A stretch of 6,088 nt of DNA. Source: Rubrobacteraceae bacterium. Lineage in GTDB: Bacteria; Actinomycetota; Rubrobacteria; Rubrobacterales; Rubrobacteraceae. The notes below the pieces were generated by a model, which saw only the letters and a program-made list of their open reading frames with translations, made no database searches and was not told the origin of the DNA. Positions 4,931 to 6,088 of the stretch are shown piece after piece. A program made the position numbers and the translations under genes. How positions within the stretch are numbered: position 1 is the stretch's first letter; every line of letters starts with the position of its first letter. The DNA is taken from positions 1-6,088 of the forward strand of contig JARDZQ010000122.1 of assembly GCA_029240775.1 (NCBI GenBank), read 5' to 3'.

Positions 4931-5669
4931 GCGCCGCGACATACCGGAGAGGCCCGCTCCCCTCTCGCCGGCGGAGCGAAGCCGCGTCACGCGCGCCGCG
5001 GCCCTGCGGCCCCTGAACGTGATCGTGCTCGTAATCGGGGGCGTATTCTTCGCTGCCACCCAGGCCTGGTGGATGGTCCCGCTCACGCTCGTGACGTACG
5101 CCCTGCTCGTCTTCTTCGCCTCCCGAGACCCCATCTTCGCCCACCGCGTCCTTCACGCTGACCACAACACGGGTCTGCCGGCGGCCAACGCACACCGGGA
5201 CGTCTCTCCCGAGCGCCGCGCCCGGTGGTTGGCGCGCGGGGAGACCAGGGAGAAGGTCGAGGCGGCCCTCATCGTCTACCGCAAGGTCGTCGTCGCCATC
5301 GAGGAGTCTGACGAGGTAACACGCGCTGTCCTCGACGATGCGATCCCGAAGCTCCACGCCGCCGCGGACCGGCTCGTGGACGTCGCCCAGAGAAGAGAGA
5401 AGGCCGCCGAGGTGCTCCACGACCTTCGCCGGCACGCCACTGTGTCTCCAGACGCCACCGTTCTACAGGACACAATCAACGCGGCAGACGCCGAGATCTC
5501 CGGCACCCTCGAAAGCTTGCTGGCTCTCAGATCCCGGGTCGTCCGGGTCTCCATAGACAGCGGGAACCCCGAACGAGCCGCCACCCTGAACGCCTCGCTC
5601 GACGATCTGAACGCCCGGCTCGAGGCCTTGAGCGAGACCATGTCTCCTCCCGGTCGCGGGGACCGCTGA
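4920..5669 (+). CDS. Unknown two-helix membrane protein with long helical cytosolic tail
   Basis: I do not recognise a family. The 249-residue protein starts with a polar, proline- and arginine-rich segment (1-30), followed by two hydrophobic helices (about 32-48 and 51-67) split by a short QAWW turn, giving a likely hairpin with both ends in the cytosol. The remaining 180 residues are strongly charged and helical, with heptad-like stretches near 110-170 and 185-240 (for example LDDLNARLEALSETM), suggesting coiled-coil self-assembly or a partner. RDPIFAHRVLHADHNTG (69-85) just after the helices is the most distinctive part. There are no catalytic motifs. The ATG at 4920 lies 11 nt inside the end of the SAM hydrolase gene, so the two are surely co-transcribed; the ribosome site is weak (GAGGG, 11 bases upstream), which fits translation by coupling. 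Third positions are GC-rich throughout, supporting a real gene. A scaffold or stress-related membrane role would only be a guess. Confidence 0.85.
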   Translation: MEPERRDIPERPAPLSPAERSRVTRAAALRPLNVIVLVIGGVFFAATQAWWMVPLTLVTYALLVFFASRDPIFAHRVLHADHNTGLPAANAHRDVSPERRARWLARGETREKVEAALIVYRKVVVAIEESDEVTRAVLDDAIPKLHAAADRLVDVAQRREKAAEVLHDLRRHATVSPDATVLQDTINAADAEISGTLESLLALRSRVVRVSIDSGNPERAATLNASLDDLNARLEALSETMSPPGRGDR

Positions 5670-5887
5670 TAGAGGTTTTCAGGTATCAGGGGTCGCCTCT
5701 GCCGGGACGGTGGATCTGACTCCACGAGCACCGCTGTGGCGCCCCTCGGAAACAGTGAGAACCTCCGGTCTCGGTCAAGGTAGCGTCCACCGCGATGCAT
5801 GGGAACGTTGCAGTGACGGGGTCTTGAGAGTCTCCGACGACGCCCGATCGGACCGGGCTCAAACCGGAGGTGAGGTGTGGTGCGCCT
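5670..5887. other. Short intergenic stretch between converging genes
   Basis: The two flanking genes point toward each other. No protein gene or T-tailed hairpin is evident. The one clear structural element is a 9-bp inverted repeat, ACCTCCGGT (5761-5769) and ACCGGAGGT (5863-5871), 93 bases apart. A small CCCG/CGGG hairpin lies between the arms (5842-5856). Confidence 0.5.
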
Positions 5888-6088
5888 CTAGGCCGAGCTC
5901 ACACGCCAGCCGGGGTCGTCTTCCTCGTCCTCGCTGGCTTCGGCCGCCGGAGCGGGACGCCTCACGGGAACGCCGTTCAGCTCCTGCCGCGACTCTCCCA
6001 CCGAGAGGAGGGAATCCTGGAACCAGCCCTCGAGCTGGCCCATCACACGGTCCCGGTACACCTCCGAGCCGTCGGCCACCTCCTCGGC
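5888..6088 (-). CDS. C-terminal end of an unidentified gene (5' end cut by window)
   Basis: The frame is open from the right window edge to a TAG at 5890-5888 and encodes at least 67 residues. Codons are GC-rich at the third position, which favours a real gene. The visible part has a helical segment with the sequence VYRDRVMGQLEGWFQDSLLSV, then a proline- and alanine-rich linker, a strongly acidic patch EASEDEEDD and the end PGWRVSSA, looking like a disordered C-terminal tail. I do not recognise a family. A GTG at 6079 is preceded directly by GAGGAG with no spacer, so it is a poor start; the gene more likely begins outside the window. It converges with the membrane-protein gene at 4920-5669. 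Confidence 0.55.
   Translation of the reverse strand, partial: AEEVADGSEVYRDRVMGQLEGWFQDSLLSVGESRQELNGVPVRRPAPAAEASEDEEDDPGWRVSSA

Noticed and set aside
5761..5871. Terminal inverted repeats of a small insertion element
   Set aside because: The enclosed 93 bases encode nothing and no flanking target duplication is visible.

Overview
The window looks like chromosome of a very GC-rich bacterium, most likely a deep-branching actinomycete such as Rubrobacter. The evidence is strong GC preference at third codon positions, GTG and TTG starts, 4-nt start/stop overlaps, and the gene content. The genus is an inference from general resemblance, not a database match.

Region 1 (about 1-1792, minus strand) is a tight operon read right to left: an acylphosphatase, a ribonuclease HIII and a low-specificity L-threonine aldolase that runs off the left edge. 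Adjacent genes overlap by 4 nt (GTGA, then TTGA), so translational coupling is likely. The three do not share an obvious pathway. They handle acyl phosphates, RNA:DNA hybrids and threonine/glycine interconversion.

Region 2 (1793-3452) starts with a short divergent promoter interval and continues with a plus-strand gene of 523 codons. It encodes a polyprenol-phosphate glycosyltransferase-like GT2 domain, a four-helix GtrA membrane domain and a C-terminal GAF-like domain. The GAF-like tail is the most unusual protein architecture here.

Region 3 (3453-4099) is a 647-bp interval with no credible protein gene. It holds a hairpin just after the glycosyltransferase gene, a degenerate octamer tandem repeat, a cluster of strong hairpins ending in a T-run when read on the minus strand (a candidate structured RNA with weak 5S-rRNA-like features), and an AT-rich island with small palindromes.

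Region 4 (4100-5669, plus strand) is a two-gene unit. The first gene is a SAM hydroxide adenosyltransferase (DUF62 family), which appears to be transcribed as a leaderless mRNA. The second, overlapping it by 11 nt, encodes an unknown protein with two membrane helices and a long helical cytosolic tail.

Region 5 (5670-6088) is a 218-bp non-coding stretch with a 9-bp inverted repeat, followed by the C-terminal end of an unidentified minus-strand gene cut by the window edge. The last plus gene and this gene converge.
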